Positions 16,854-26,304 of a stretch of DNA of 49,490 nt are shown piece by piece (the first letter of the stretch is position 1; each line of letters starts with the position of its first letter). The translations under genes and the position numbers were made by a program. The stretch spans positions 1 to 49,490 of the forward strand of contig CALLXD010000012.1 of NCBI GenBank assembly GCA_937766455.1, read 5' to 3'. This DNA is from Vicinamibacterales bacterium (GTDB taxonomy: Bacteria; Acidobacteriota; Vicinamibacteria; Vicinamibacterales; UBA8438). A model generated the notes under the pieces. The model saw only the letters and a program-made list of their open reading frames with translations. It did not search any database and was not told where the DNA came from.

Positions 16854-17735
16854 GTGACGAAATCCAAGCGTACGACTGGTGCCGACATCCCAAATGGGGA
16901 ACCGTGGAAACCGCCGGTGCGGAAGCGGTTCGGACAGCACTTCCTCGAGGCTGCCTGGGTCGCCAAGCTGGTGGCCAGCATCGCGCCCGAGCCCGACGAA
17001 CTCTTCCTGGAGATCGGGGGCGGGCGAGGTGAACTGACACGCCCACTCGCGAAGGCGGGCGCACGGGTAGTGGCAGTCGAGGTCGACCGCGCCCTTGCCG
17101 CCGCGCTTGAAGAGTCGATGCCGGCCACAGTCCAAGTCGTGACGGGCGATATCCTGGAGCAGGACCTGGCCGGTCTCATCGCAGCGGTACCAGGACCGCC
17201 CGCGAGCCGCGCGCGGCTGGTCGGTAACATCCCCTACAATCTCTCGGCCCCGATTCTCCGGATGCTGGTCGACACACAGCGCCAAGCCGGGTGTTTTTCC
17301 GACGCGACCTTGATGCTCCAGCGGGAGGTCGCCGATCGCATTGCGGGGCGGCCAGGCTCGCGAGATTACGGCCCGCTCGCCGTGTTGGTCCAGTTGGTGG
17401 CGGACGTCGAACTGGTCTTGACGCTCCCGCCAGGCGCGTTTCGCCCGCCACCGAAAGTGCGCTCGGCCGTGGTGCGGCTGACGTTCCGCCCGTCTCCCGT
17501 TCCCATCCACCACCCTGAGTTGTTCGACCAGATGGTGCGGAGTCTGTTTACGCAGCGCCGCAAGACCGTGCTCAACGCCGTGGCGCCGATCACGCACGCG
17601 GTCTCTTCGCTTGCGCCGCAGGTCGTGCTCGAGCGCGCCGGCGTGGCCCCGGATCGGCGCCCGGCCACGTTGGACCTGGCCGACTTGGCCCGGCTGTCCG
17701 AGGTCCTGGCGGGGACCGGACCTGTGCTAGAGTAA
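16854..17735 (+). CDS. rsmA: 16S rRNA dimethyladenosine transferase RsmA (KsgA)
   Basis: Dimethylates A1518 and A1519 of 16S rRNA, a late 30S assembly step. At 293 residues it has normal length. It shows KRFGQHFLEAAWVAKLV near 24, the SAM-binding LEIGGGRGELTRPL near 52, VEVDRALA, and motif IV NIPYNLSAPI near 125, followed by the C-terminal helical domain (LFTQRRKTVLNAV). The start is GTG 16854, with no clear ribosome site. Confidence 0.96.
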   Translation: MTKSKRTTGADIPNGEPWKPPVRKRFGQHFLEAAWVAKLVASIAPEPDELFLEIGGGRGELTRPLAKAGARVVAVEVDRALAAALEESMPATVQVVTGDILEQDLAGLIAAVPGPPASRARLVGNIPYNLSAPILRMLVDTQRQAGCFSDATLMLQREVADRIAGRPGSRDYGPLAVLVQLVADVELVLTLPPGAFRPPPKVRSAVVRLTFRPSPVPIHHPELFDQMVRSLFTQRRKTVLNAVAPITHAVSSLAPQVVLERAGVAPDRRPATLDLADLARLSEVLAGTGPVLE

Positions 17736-17754
17736 GCCGCTTGCCTCTAGACAC

Positions 17755-17778
17755 CGGTATCGCAACACGCGGATACCG
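17755..17778. repeat. 7-bp inverted repeat between rsmA and rnj
   Basis: CGGTATC (17755-17761) and GATACCG (17772-17778) are perfect inverted copies around a 10-base loop. No T-run follows, so it is not a standard terminator. It may be an operator or an RNA hairpin. Confidence 0.4.
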
Positions 17779-17901
17779 TGACGGAGGCGTCGCTACCCAT
17801 CTCCAGGCGCACCCAGGCGTCTGACACCGCAGGAACGGTGGCGCCGGTCCCCCCGGCGATGTTCGCCACGCTTCGTCGCTTCGAGACGGATTGGCGCGTG
17901 G

Positions 17902-17929
17902 CTGACAACTTCCTTGTTGTGAGTAGTGT
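17902..17929 (+). promoter_or_regulatory. candidate promoter of rnj
   Basis: CTGACA (17902-17907) and TAGTGT (17924-17929) are 16 bases apart, giving a possible start near 17936, about 45 bases before ATG 17981. The match is moderate. The rest of the 245-base gap (17736-17980) contains an unlikely frame running into rnj and no RNA gene that I recognise. Confidence 0.35.
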
Positions 17930-17980
17930 TGTGCGTGCTTGCGCCCCTGTGGGGTGGGAGCCGGCAGCCCCGTGTCTACC

Positions 17981-19663
17981 ATGTCTGAATCCACGATTCC
18001 CACGGCGAACGGGCCGGTGCTTGACGTCATCCCGCTCGGCGGTCTCGGTGAGTTCGGCATGAACATGCTCCTGGTGGTGTGGGAAGACACCGGCATTCTC
18101 ATCGACGCCGGGGCGATGTTTCCCGGGCCGGAGTTGCCTGGCGTCGACCTGATCGTTCCGCATCTCGAGGGGTTGTCCGAGCGGGTTGGTCGGCTCACCG
18201 CGATCGTGTTGACGCACGGCCATGAGGACCACATCGGGGCGCTGCCGTATGTGTGGCCACTCCTGGATGGCCCGGTCTACGGGACCGCCCTGACCCTGGC
18301 GCTGGTGGCCCCGAAGCTCGAAGAGTATGGTCTGGATCCCGGCGAACGACTCTGTCAGATAGAGCCAGGCGACACCGTTACCGCCGGGGCCATGCAACTC
18401 GAGTTCATCCGGGTTACGCACAGTATCCCGGACTGCGTAGCGGTCGCGATGCACACGCCAGCCGGCGTCATTGTCCACACCGGAGACTACAAGTTCGACC
18501 AGACGCCGCTCGACGGTGAGCCTCTGGATGTCCAGCGTTTCGCTGAGCTCGGACGAGGCGGCGTGCTGGCCATGTTCGGCGATAGCACGAACATCGGGCG
18601 ACCGGGCTATACCGGGTCGGAGCGGGACGTCGTACCGGGATTGGAAGACGTGTTTGCGCGGGCGACCGGAAAGATTGTCGTCACCGCGTTCTCCTCCAGC
18701 CTGCATCGCATCCAGATCCTGGCGGACTTGGCCGTGCAGCACGGGCGCAAGCTGGTCTTCGCCGGCCGGGGGGTCGTACAGAACACGCAGATCGCCGAGC
18801 GACTTGGTCAGTTGCACATACCGGCCGGCGTGCGGATTCGCGAAAGCGAGGTCAGGGACTACCCCGCCCGCGACATCGTGTGCGTCGCCACTGGGTCGCA
18901 GGGGGAGCCTCGCGCCGCGCTGTCGCGCATCGCCGTTGACGACCACCGCCACATCTCGCTCGAAGCGGACGACGTCGTGGTGTTTTCCGCGCGGGCGATA
19001 CCGGGTAACCGCCGGGCTATTGGGCGCGTCATGGATCACGTGGCGCGTCGTGGCGCCCAGTTGGTTGATGGGGAACGCAGCCCGGTTCATGTGTCTGGCC
19101 ATGGCAGCGCAGAAGAACTCAAATTGATGCTGTCGCTGGTCAGGCCGCGGTACTTCGTGCCGATTCACGGCGAGTATCGGTACCTGTCTGAGCACGCGCG
19201 GGTGGCCGCGCGTGTGAACGGTGGACACACGACCGTGCTGCTCGCCGAAGACGGGGACGTCATCCGTCTCGCCCCGGGCGAGGGGCGGATCGAAGGACGT
19301 ATTGCGACGGGGCGTTCGCTCATGGACGGGACACGTTCCGCCGTCGTGGGTGATGACGTACTACGGCAACGCCGGCATCTCGCGGCCGATGGGGTCGTCG
19401 TCCCGGTTGTTGCCATCGGTCGGGACGGGCTCGTTCAGGGCACCCCGGATGTGGTCACGCGCGGCGTCGTCATCGACGCTCGTACGGGTACGCTGCTGGA
19501 GACGTTGCCCGCGGTCGTCGCTGAGGTGATCCGTGGGGCCGGGTCTGACAAGCGGGTTGATCCCGCGGAACTGACCGAACGCGTCAGGGTTGAGCTACAG
19601 CGTGTATTTCGGAAGCAAGCTGGCCGACGTCCACTCGTCGTGCCAGTCATCATGGAGATCTGA
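17981..19663 (+). CDS. rnj: ribonuclease J
   Basis: A metallo-beta-lactamase/beta-CASP nuclease for 5'-3' exo- and endonucleolytic RNA turnover. From ATG 17981 it is 560 residues. It has the metal motif THGHEDHIGALPY near 78, HTGDYKFDQTP near 167, STNIGRPGYTGSE, the beta-CASP region (ATGSQGEP near 305), SGHGSAEELKLML near 365, PIHGEYRYL, and the C-terminal domain. A TTG (17939) and a GTG further upstream are open but less likely than this ATG. The ftsK start follows 3 bases after the stop. Confidence 0.95.
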   Translation: MSESTIPTANGPVLDVIPLGGLGEFGMNMLLVVWEDTGILIDAGAMFPGPELPGVDLIVPHLEGLSERVGRLTAIVLTHGHEDHIGALPYVWPLLDGPVYGTALTLALVAPKLEEYGLDPGERLCQIEPGDTVTAGAMQLEFIRVTHSIPDCVAVAMHTPAGVIVHTGDYKFDQTPLDGEPLDVQRFAELGRGGVLAMFGDSTNIGRPGYTGSERDVVPGLEDVFARATGKIVVTAFSSSLHRIQILADLAVQHGRKLVFAGRGVVQNTQIAERLGQLHIPAGVRIRESEVRDYPARDIVCVATGSQGEPRAALSRIAVDDHRHISLEADDVVVFSARAIPGNRRAIGRVMDHVARRGAQLVDGERSPVHVSGHGSAEELKLMLSLVRPRYFVPIHGEYRYLSEHARVAARVNGGHTTVLLAEDGDVIRLAPGEGRIEGRIATGRSLMDGTRSAVVGDDVLRQRRHLAADGVVVPVVAIGRDGLVQGTPDVVTRGVVIDARTGTLLETLPAVVAEVIRGAGSDKRVDPAELTERVRVELQRVFRKQAGRRPLVVPVIMEI

Positions 19664-19666
19664 CAC

Positions 19667-21988
19667 GTGGCTGGATCCGCATTGTCTCGCCGGGTGAGCG
19701 AGTTTGTCGGCGTGGCGCTGTTCGCCGCGGCCTTGTTTTGGCTGATTGCCCTGGCGACGTACGACGCGGCCGATCCGGTCTGGTTCTTCAACACGGGCGG
19801 CGCTGAGCCCCCCGCGAACTTTGCCGGACGCGTGGGGGCGTTTCTTGCCGAATTGTCCTACCAGGTGCTGGGCCGTGCGGCCTACGTGCTACCGCTCGTG
19901 GTCGCAGCGGTGGCGTGGCACTATTTCTGGTGCCAGGCAATACAGGCGTTGTACACCAAGGTCCTCGGGCTCGCGCTGACCCTTGGGTGTACGGCCTCGT
20001 TTCTGAGTCTGGCGTTCGGCGCCGCGGTCCCGCCGTCTCGGACGTTTCAAGCCGGGGGCTATATCGGAGGCGGCCTCGCGGCCGTTCTGGCTGAGTATCT
20101 CAATCGTGCTGGCTCCGTCATTGTTATTCTGACGTTGCTGTTTCTGGCTCTCATTCTCACCACCCAGGTCTCCTTCGGGCTTCTCTTCACGAGGACCACC
20201 ACCAAGGTGAGCCACGGCGGGGTCCGGGCAGGACATGCGATCAGAGATTGGTGGACTGAGCGTCGCAAGGCCCGCAAGCGTCAGCAGGTGCTGCGTAAGC
20301 ACCTGGATAAGAAAGGCGCCTCATCCGCCCGGACGGAAGTGTTGGCGACGGGAGCCGCTCCCCCGCCGAAGCCAAGAAAACGTCGGGCGCGCCGCGCAGA
20401 GCCAATCGAGGGTGGGCCGCAGGTCACGCGCACCGATCCGGAATCCGTGCCCCTTCCGTTGCCCGAACCGGTCACGCGAACGCCCGCGGAGCGCCGGACA
20501 GGGGCGTTCACCCTGCCCCCGCTCTCACTGCTGGATCCTCCCCGGCCGCAACACAAGTTCGACGAGCGCGAACTGATGGAGAATGCGCGCTTGCTTGAAG
20601 ACAAGTGCCGGGAGTTCTCGGTGGAGGGCTCCGTCGTCCAGATTCATCCCGGCCCCGTCGTCACCACCTTCGAGTTCAAACCGGATGCGGGGGTGAAGTA
20701 CAGCAAGATTACCGGTCTGGCGGACGATCTCTGTCTGGCCATGGAGGCCGAGGCGGTCCTGATCGAGCGACTGCCTGGGAAGTCGACAGTGGGGATCCAA
20801 ATTCCGAATCGGGTGCGCGAGACGATCTCGCTGCGCCAGGTCCTCGAATCGGATCCATACCGGCAGTCAGCCTCGAAACTGACCCTGGCGTTGGGGCGGA
20901 CCATCCACGGCGAACCGGTGGCCGGCGACCTCGCGACGATGCCGCATCTGCTGATTGCGGGGTCGACGGGAACCGGCAAAAGCGTTGGCATGAATGCGAT
21001 GCTGACCAGCATCCTGTATCGGGCCACACCGGAGGATGTTCGGCTCATCATGATCGACCCGAAACGCCTCGAGTTGGGCATGTATGAGGACATCCCGCAC
21101 CTGCTGACGCCGGTGGTGGTGGAGCCGAAGTTGGCCGCGAACGCGCTGCGGTGGGCCGTGCACGAGATGGAGGAGCGATACAAGACGCTCGCGGCCGCCG
21201 GCGTGCGGAACCTCGACCAGTACAACAGGAATGTCCGGGAGCAGCTGGCCGATGCCTCCGGGACGAACACCGGAGGAGCGACGCGCACCCCCTCTGGTGA
21301 CGAGGACGCGCCGCCGACAACGCTGCCGGCCATTGTGCTGGCGATCGACGAGTTGGCCGATCTCATGATGCTGGTGGGGAACGAGGTCGAGGAATCGATC
21401 GCACGGTTGGCCCAAATGGCGCGCGCGGTCGGTATTCACTTGATTCTGGCCACGCAGCGACCATCGGTCGACGTCATCACAGGACTGATTAAAGCGAATC
21501 TGCCGGCCAGGATCGCCTTTCGGGTGTCGTCGAAAGTGGATTCCAGGACCATTCTCGACGCCAACGGTGCCGAGGCGCTCTTGGGCCGCGGCGACATGCT
21601 GTATCTCCCGCCAGCGTCGTCCCGCGTGGTGCGGGTGCATGGACCCTATATCTCGGAACAGGAAACAGCCCGTGTGTGCGGATTTCTCCGCAAGCAGGGT
21701 CGCCCCAACTACGACACCGCCATCACCGCCGAAGCGAAGACGGTCGACGCCCTGGCCTTCGACAAAGACGACCTGTACGACGAGGCAGCGCGCCTGGTGG
21801 TGGCGGCTGGTCAAGCCTCGATCTCCTACTTGCAGCGACGCCTTCGAATCGGTTTCAGTCGTGCGGCTCGTCTGGTTGACATGATGGAGGCGGACGGCTT
21901 GGTGTCGTCCCCCGGCAGCGGTGGCAAGGCGCGCGAAGTGCTGGTTGGTGCCGACTATTTCGAGCAGGTCGACGTGCAACTTCGGTAG
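19667..21988 (+). CDS. ftsK: DNA translocase FtsK/SpoIIIE
   Basis: Pumps chromosome ends through the closing septum and activates dimer resolution. The 773 residues carry four N-terminal transmembrane segments (about 10-180), a basic Pro-rich linker (about 190-290), then the alpha/beta motor with Walker A GSTGTGKS at 432-439, MIDPKRLELGMYEDIPHLL, Walker B LAIDELADLM near 560 and ATQRPSVDVITGLIKANLP. The gamma winged helix follows at the C-terminus (ASISYLQRRLRIGFSRAARL), which reads KOPS-like DNA signals. GTG start 3 bases after rnj; likely coupled. Confidence 0.97.
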   Translation: MAGSALSRRVSEFVGVALFAAALFWLIALATYDAADPVWFFNTGGAEPPANFAGRVGAFLAELSYQVLGRAAYVLPLVVAAVAWHYFWCQAIQALYTKVLGLALTLGCTASFLSLAFGAAVPPSRTFQAGGYIGGGLAAVLAEYLNRAGSVIVILTLLFLALILTTQVSFGLLFTRTTTKVSHGGVRAGHAIRDWWTERRKARKRQQVLRKHLDKKGASSARTEVLATGAAPPPKPRKRRARRAEPIEGGPQVTRTDPESVPLPLPEPVTRTPAERRTGAFTLPPLSLLDPPRPQHKFDERELMENARLLEDKCREFSVEGSVVQIHPGPVVTTFEFKPDAGVKYSKITGLADDLCLAMEAEAVLIERLPGKSTVGIQIPNRVRETISLRQVLESDPYRQSASKLTLALGRTIHGEPVAGDLATMPHLLIAGSTGTGKSVGMNAMLTSILYRATPEDVRLIMIDPKRLELGMYEDIPHLLTPVVVEPKLAANALRWAVHEMEERYKTLAAAGVRNLDQYNRNVREQLADASGTNTGGATRTPSGDEDAPPTTLPAIVLAIDELADLMMLVGNEVEESIARLAQMARAVGIHLILATQRPSVDVITGLIKANLPARIAFRVSSKVDSRTILDANGAEALLGRGDMLYLPPASSRVVRVHGPYISEQETARVCGFLRKQGRPNYDTAITAEAKTVDALAFDKDDLYDEAARLVVAAGQASISYLQRRLRIGFSRAARLVDMMEADGLVSSPGSGGKAREVLVGADYFEQVDVQLR

Positions 21989-22077
21989 TCCCCCATCGGC
22001 TGCCCACTTCTGCGCGAAACCCACTACAGCTTTACATCTCTGCGGTCGATACACCGGCTGAATTTGGAGCGACTTTC

Positions 22078-24390
22078 ATGACAATACAGCCAATGACTCG
22101 ACCATTGATGAAGGTGACGACGAGATACGGCGCGACGCCGCTGTGCCTGGTCCTGCTTCTGTGTTCGCTCGCCGCGACGGTGCCCCTGTTGGCGGCGAGC
22201 GCCGGGGACCTGTATTCGGAAGCGTTGTCCCGCGAGCGTGGGTTACGTGCGCCCGCAGACACGCCGGCGCCCCTGACCGAGCTGCGGCGCGGCATCGAGC
22301 GCTACGAGGCCATCGTCCGGCAGTACCCGCGTAGTGGATACAGCGACAATGCGCTCTGGCAGGCCGCCGGCCTGGCTCTGGAAGCGTATGACGGGTACGG
22401 AGATATCGCGGATCAGCAGCGCGGCGAGCGATTGCTCCGTCTGCTCGTGAGCGAGTATCCATCCAGCTCGCTGGTTCCGCGAGTCGCCACGCGTCTGGCT
22501 GCCCTCGTGCCGGTGGATGCGGCGACGCCCACGGTCGAGACCCTGGTAGATGCGACGGTGGAGACGTCGGAGGGCGCGACAGCCACCGCTCGTACCGGTC
22601 CCGTGAGTTTGCGATCCGTGACGCGGGAGACGCTGGTGGACGTAGTTCGTGTCACCTTGGAGCTCGACGACGAGATCCCATACTTCAGTGATCACCTGGA
22701 CGGCCCGGCGCGCTTGTATTTTGACCTAACAGAAACCGATGCGACGCCCTCGCTGTTGAACGCGACGCTTCCCTTCGACGACGGCGACATCGTGCGTGAG
22801 ATTCGGATGGGCCGTCACTCGGGGCAGACGACTCGGGTCGTTCTCGATGTGGAGGGCGTGGAGTCCTACAGCGTCTACACTCTGTATAACCCGTATCGAC
22901 TGGTCGTGGACTCGGTGCGCTTGCCGGAGCTTCGGGTTCTGGGCGCCGGTGACCCGGGGCCAGCCCCAGCCGAGGTGGCGGATGAGCCCCAGACCGATCC
23001 ATGGGTGCCCGAGACGGTGCAACCAGCTCCGACCGTGTCCGCCGACGCGGCACCGGAGGTCGAGGCTCCCCGAGCCGACCTCGCCGGTCTTGCAGACGAT
23101 CCGTTGATTGAACCGGTCGACGTGGTCGTCGACGCGATGCCCGGAAGCGAGGAGCCGTCGGCAGACGCACCCCAGGTGCTAGGTCTGGACCTCTTGCCGG
23201 TGCCCGACGGCTGGGCGTCCCGACCGCTGGCCCCCATCGCCCCGCGAGAGCCTGTCGAGACAGAGGAAGGGCTTGTGGTCGACGGTGGCGCAGCCGGGCC
23301 GACGCCGGAGGACATCGTTGCGATGGTTCCGGAGGATGACCGTGCGTGGCCACGGGACCACGATCTGCTGTATCCAAGTCTTGGTACGCCGCCGGCGACG
23401 CTCGTCGTCGAGGTGGCACCGCGTGTGACGCCACCGACCTTCGAGGTCGCCTCGGTGCTCCCCGTCGACGTATCGGTTGACGAGGTTATGCCCACGTCCA
23501 TGGCCCACGTTTCGATGGCGGATGTTCACGAGCCGATTTCTCTAGATGCGCCTGTCGAGTTGCTGCCTGTCGAATTGCTGCCTGAGGTTCGCGAGCCGGC
23601 CGCGCTGTCCACGGCCCCCCCGGCGGTGGTGCTCACGGATGCACCGTCGCTGACCGCGGACGGGGCCTACTCACTGGGTCGCCAGTTGGGGCTGGGAATC
23701 TCGCGGGTTGTGATCGACCCCGGGCACGGGGGCTATGACCCCGGCGCCCGGTCCGGAGAACTCGCGGAGGCGGCTCTGGTCCTCGATGTGGCCGAACGAC
23801 TCGAGGCCAAGCTGGTGGCAGAGGGCATCGAGGTCGTGCTGACGAGACGCGGTGATGTGTATGTGCCGCTACGGGCCCGTACGGAACTCGCCAACCGGGT
23901 GGAGGCCGACCTGTTTCTCTCGATTCACGCGAACGCCGCCGACGACCCGGAGGCCCGCGGAATAGAGACCTATCACCTGGACTTCGCGACCGACCCCACG
24001 GCGAAGGCGGTCGCGGCCCGAGAGAACGCCGTGTCGGGCGACAATATGCACGATCTGCCAGACTTGGTGCGCTCAATCGCCATGAACAACAAGATTGACG
24101 AGTCCCGAGAGTTGGCTCGACTGGTGCAGCGAGACCTGGTCGCCGGCGTGCGACAAAGTCGCCCGGACGCTCAGGACCTTGGCGTGAAACAAGCGCCGTT
24201 CATGGTGCTCATCGGGGCCACAATGCCCAGCGTCTTGACCGAAATATCGTTTCTGACCAACGAGGATGCGGCGGCCCACCTCGCGACGAGTGTCTACCGC
24301 GACCAGATTGCGGAAGCCCTCTTTGCGTCAGTTGTCGGGTATCAGCGCGCATTGAAGCCGACCATCCGCGTCGCCGCGAACGACAACTAG
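22078..24390 (+). CDS. AMIN-domain N-acetylmuramoyl-L-alanine amidase (AmiC-like)
   Basis: Cleaves the amide bond between MurNAc and the peptide stem, splitting septal peptidoglycan. The 770 residues begin with a signal peptide (about 18-41) and continue with a TPR-like helical repeat region (about 45-140), an AMIN localisation domain (about 177-285) and an acidic Pro/Val-rich linker of about 240 residues. The Amidase_3 domain starts near 540 with IDPGHGGYDPGA (zinc His), then SIHANA and a catalytic TEISFLTN. The linker is unusually long. ATG 22078 has a weak GGAG upstream. Following ftsK, it fits a role in division. Confidence 0.93.
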   Translation: MTIQPMTRPLMKVTTRYGATPLCLVLLLCSLAATVPLLAASAGDLYSEALSRERGLRAPADTPAPLTELRRGIERYEAIVRQYPRSGYSDNALWQAAGLALEAYDGYGDIADQQRGERLLRLLVSEYPSSSLVPRVATRLAALVPVDAATPTVETLVDATVETSEGATATARTGPVSLRSVTRETLVDVVRVTLELDDEIPYFSDHLDGPARLYFDLTETDATPSLLNATLPFDDGDIVREIRMGRHSGQTTRVVLDVEGVESYSVYTLYNPYRLVVDSVRLPELRVLGAGDPGPAPAEVADEPQTDPWVPETVQPAPTVSADAAPEVEAPRADLAGLADDPLIEPVDVVVDAMPGSEEPSADAPQVLGLDLLPVPDGWASRPLAPIAPREPVETEEGLVVDGGAAGPTPEDIVAMVPEDDRAWPRDHDLLYPSLGTPPATLVVEVAPRVTPPTFEVASVLPVDVSVDEVMPTSMAHVSMADVHEPISLDAPVELLPVELLPEVREPAALSTAPPAVVLTDAPSLTADGAYSLGRQLGLGISRVVIDPGHGGYDPGARSGELAEAALVLDVAERLEAKLVAEGIEVVLTRRGDVYVPLRARTELANRVEADLFLSIHANAADDPEARGIETYHLDFATDPTAKAVAARENAVSGDNMHDLPDLVRSIAMNNKIDESRELARLVQRDLVAGVRQSRPDAQDLGVKQAPFMVLIGATMPSVLTEISFLTNEDAAAHLATSVYRDQIAEALFASVVGYQRALKPTIRVAANDN
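23551..23580 (+). repeat. 15-bp tandem duplication in the amidase linker
   Basis: Two adjacent 15-bp copies (23551-23565 and 23566-23580) differ at one base. Each encodes Pro-Val-Glu-Leu-Leu in the disordered linker. Confidence 0.8.
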
Positions 24391-24418
24391 GCACCGGTAC
24401 TCCCGAGTGTCGTGTGGG

Positions 24419-24667
24419 CTAGTTGGAGGACGGACCCAGGCCAAGACTCGTGGCCCCGGAGTCGCTCCCCTTCAAAGGGTCGGACGACCGCCGGTGTTTG
24501 AGCAGGATTAGGCCGCCCGCGAATAACACGCCCAGGACGACCGCGACCCCGGCGATCGCTCCGATAAACCCGAAGACCCCAACCAACACATCTGCGATGG
24601 AAATTTCTTCGGTCGCCGGCTGAGAGGCCACCTCGACAATGATCGGGGTCAGCGGCTGCTGGAGCAC
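24419..24667 (-). CDS. small membrane protein of unknown function
   Basis: An 82-residue frame beginning with GTG 24667, 12 bases after the pepA stop on the same strand. It has one strongly hydrophobic Gly/Ala/Val-rich segment (about 24-55) followed by LLKHRRSS and a Ser/Gly-rich tail, suggesting a single-pass inner-membrane protein with a cytoplasmic C-terminus. I recognise no family. Coding status is supported by operon position and composition only. Its stop faces the amidase gene, and no terminator hairpin is seen in the 28-base gap. Confidence 0.55.
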   Translation of the reverse strand: MLQQPLTPIIVEVASQPATEEISIADVLVGVFGFIGAIAGVAVVLGVLFAGGLILLKHRRSSDPLKGSDSGATSLGLGPSSN

Positions 24668-24679
24668 GCCGCCATCTTA

Positions 24680-26230
24680 CTACAGCCCCTTTGTCTCCGC
24701 CGCGCCTTCCCGAGCTAACGCAAACGGCAGTTCCGCCAGCATGCGGACACCAACACCACTCGCCCCTTTTGGGTGAGACGGCGCCGATTCCTCGTACCAG
24801 GCCGTCCCGGCAATGTCGAGGTGCGCCCATGGGAGCCCGCCTGAGAACGCCTTCAGAAACATGGCCGCGGTGATGGCCCCGCCCCCACGCCCACCGATGT
24901 TGGCGAGGTCGGCGGTCTCGCTCTTGAGCTGCGCCGCGTAGGCCTCGAGCGGCGGGAGCGGCCATACTTCCTCCCCCGCGCTATCTGCAGCCCGCCGGAC
25001 GGTCTCGACCCACTCAGGCGGGGTTCCGATAAGGCCAGACGTGTGGTGACCCAGCGCGATCACCACCGCCCCCGTCAAGGTCGCGATGTCGACCATATGG
25101 GTGGCGCCCAAGCGTTGCGCGAGGGTCAGGGCGTCAGCCAGCAGCAGCCGGCCTTCGGCGTCCGTATTCAGCACCTCGACCCGCAGTCCATTGGCCGCGG
25201 TCAGCACGTCTCCGGGGCGGATGGCGTTTCCGTCCGGCATATTCTCGGCGGCCGGCACGATCCCGATTACCCGGATCGGTGGCGCCAGACGCCCGATCGC
25301 GCGCATCGCGCAGAGCACGGCCGCTCCTCCGGACATGTCGCGTTTCATGAGGTCCATGGCGGCAGCTGGTTTGATGGAGATGCCGCCCGTGTCGAACGTG
25401 ACCCCCTTGCCAACGAGCGCGAGCACCGGGCCCGGCGCGGGGTCTTCCGGCTCGTATCGCATCACGATGACTCTGGGCGGCTCTGGGCTGCCCTGCGCGA
25501 CCCCCAGGAGCAAACCCATGCCCTCCGACTCGATCGCCGCCTCATCCAAGACTTCCACCGTTGTGTGCGGACCGGTCACGAGCTCGATGGCGCGCTCGGC
25601 GAACACTCGCGGTGTGAACAGATTGCCCGGCTCGTTCGCGAGTTCGCGCGCGAGGTTTGAACACTCGGCCAGAATGGCGCCGCGCTCGGCTTCCTCCTGG
25701 GCCGGTGGATCGATCGGGCCATCGAACGCGAGGATGAGCTCCTGCAGTGGAGCTGTCCCGGTGTCGCGGGTCTTGAAACGGGTGTCGCGAAACGCGCCTA
25801 GCAGCACGCCCTCGACCACAGCCTGGGTGGTGCCGGTCTCGCCGGTCCCCGGGGGGCTCCAGTAGACGAGTCGGCTCGCGGCTCGCTGGCGCGCGGCCAT
25901 GCCGGCAGTGGCCGCCGCGGCGCGAGCCACCGTCGGGTTGTAGCGATCGCGAACTCCGGCGCCAACGAGTAGCACCCGTCGGGTGTGCCACGCCGTGTCG
26001 ACGACGTCCGTCAGAAACTGCTCGTGCAGCGCCCCCGTCAATTCTCCGGACGCGCGGGCTCGACTGAGGGCGCCCCCGACCGCGCGATCTAGCGGCTCCA
26101 GGCCGTGAGCGTCGGAATCCGAATCGTCGTCGTCCGCGAGGAAGACGGGCACCCACAGCATGTCGGCGTCGATCGTGTCGAGGCTGTCGGTGCGACAGGA
26201 CACCAGGGTGGCGTCGGTGGTCGTTTGCAT
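24680..26230 (-). CDS. pepA: leucyl aminopeptidase (M17 family)
   Basis: A cytosolic dimetallic exopeptidase of 516 residues. The N-terminal macro-like domain is followed by the catalytic domain with VGKGVTFDTGGISIKP near 277 (metal-binding Lys and Asp), MKRDMSGGAA, the signature NTDAEGRLLLADAL near 355 and IATLTGA. It hydrolyses N-terminal residues of peptides in protein turnover. ATG 26230 has a perfect TATAAT ending 7 bases upstream and no ribosome site, so the mRNA is probably leaderless. An acidic Asp-rich run near residue 35 is unusual. Confidence 0.95.
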   Translation of the reverse strand: MQTTTDATLVSCRTDSLDTIDADMLWVPVFLADDDDSDSDAHGLEPLDRAVGGALSRARASGELTGALHEQFLTDVVDTAWHTRRVLLVGAGVRDRYNPTVARAAAATAGMAARQRAASRLVYWSPPGTGETGTTQAVVEGVLLGAFRDTRFKTRDTGTAPLQELILAFDGPIDPPAQEEAERGAILAECSNLARELANEPGNLFTPRVFAERAIELVTGPHTTVEVLDEAAIESEGMGLLLGVAQGSPEPPRVIVMRYEPEDPAPGPVLALVGKGVTFDTGGISIKPAAAMDLMKRDMSGGAAVLCAMRAIGRLAPPIRVIGIVPAAENMPDGNAIRPGDVLTAANGLRVEVLNTDAEGRLLLADALTLAQRLGATHMVDIATLTGAVVIALGHHTSGLIGTPPEWVETVRRAADSAGEEVWPLPPLEAYAAQLKSETADLANIGGRGGGAITAAMFLKAFSGGLPWAHLDIAGTAWYEESAPSHPKGASGVGVRMLAELPFALAREGAAETKGL

Positions 26231-26236
26231 CGGCGG

Positions 26237-26242
26237 ATTATA
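26237..26242 (-). promoter_or_regulatory. -10 box for the leaderless pepA start
   Basis: A perfect TATAAT on the reverse strand occupies -12 to -7 relative to ATG 26230. The -35 region has no TTGACA-like hexamer. Confidence 0.6.
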
Positions 26243-26292
26243 GCGTGTCGCTCGGAACCGGTGCCCCCTTGGTCACACCCTGACGGGCGAGC

Positions 26293-26298
26293 TACAAT
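26293..26298 (+). promoter_or_regulatory. -10 box for a probable leaderless start
   Basis: TACAAT occupies -12 to -7 relative to GTG 26305, divergent from the pepA box and with the same geometry. TTGGTC 18 bases upstream is a weak -35. Confidence 0.5.
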
Positions 26299-26304
26299 CG
26301 GTGT

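Noticed and set aside
17778..18062. A 94-codon frame running from the rsmA-rnj gap into rnj
   Set aside because: It overlaps the conserved RNase J N-terminus in another frame and ends in Arg/Ser-rich sequence; no ribosome site. Only its first 200 bases could be meaningful.
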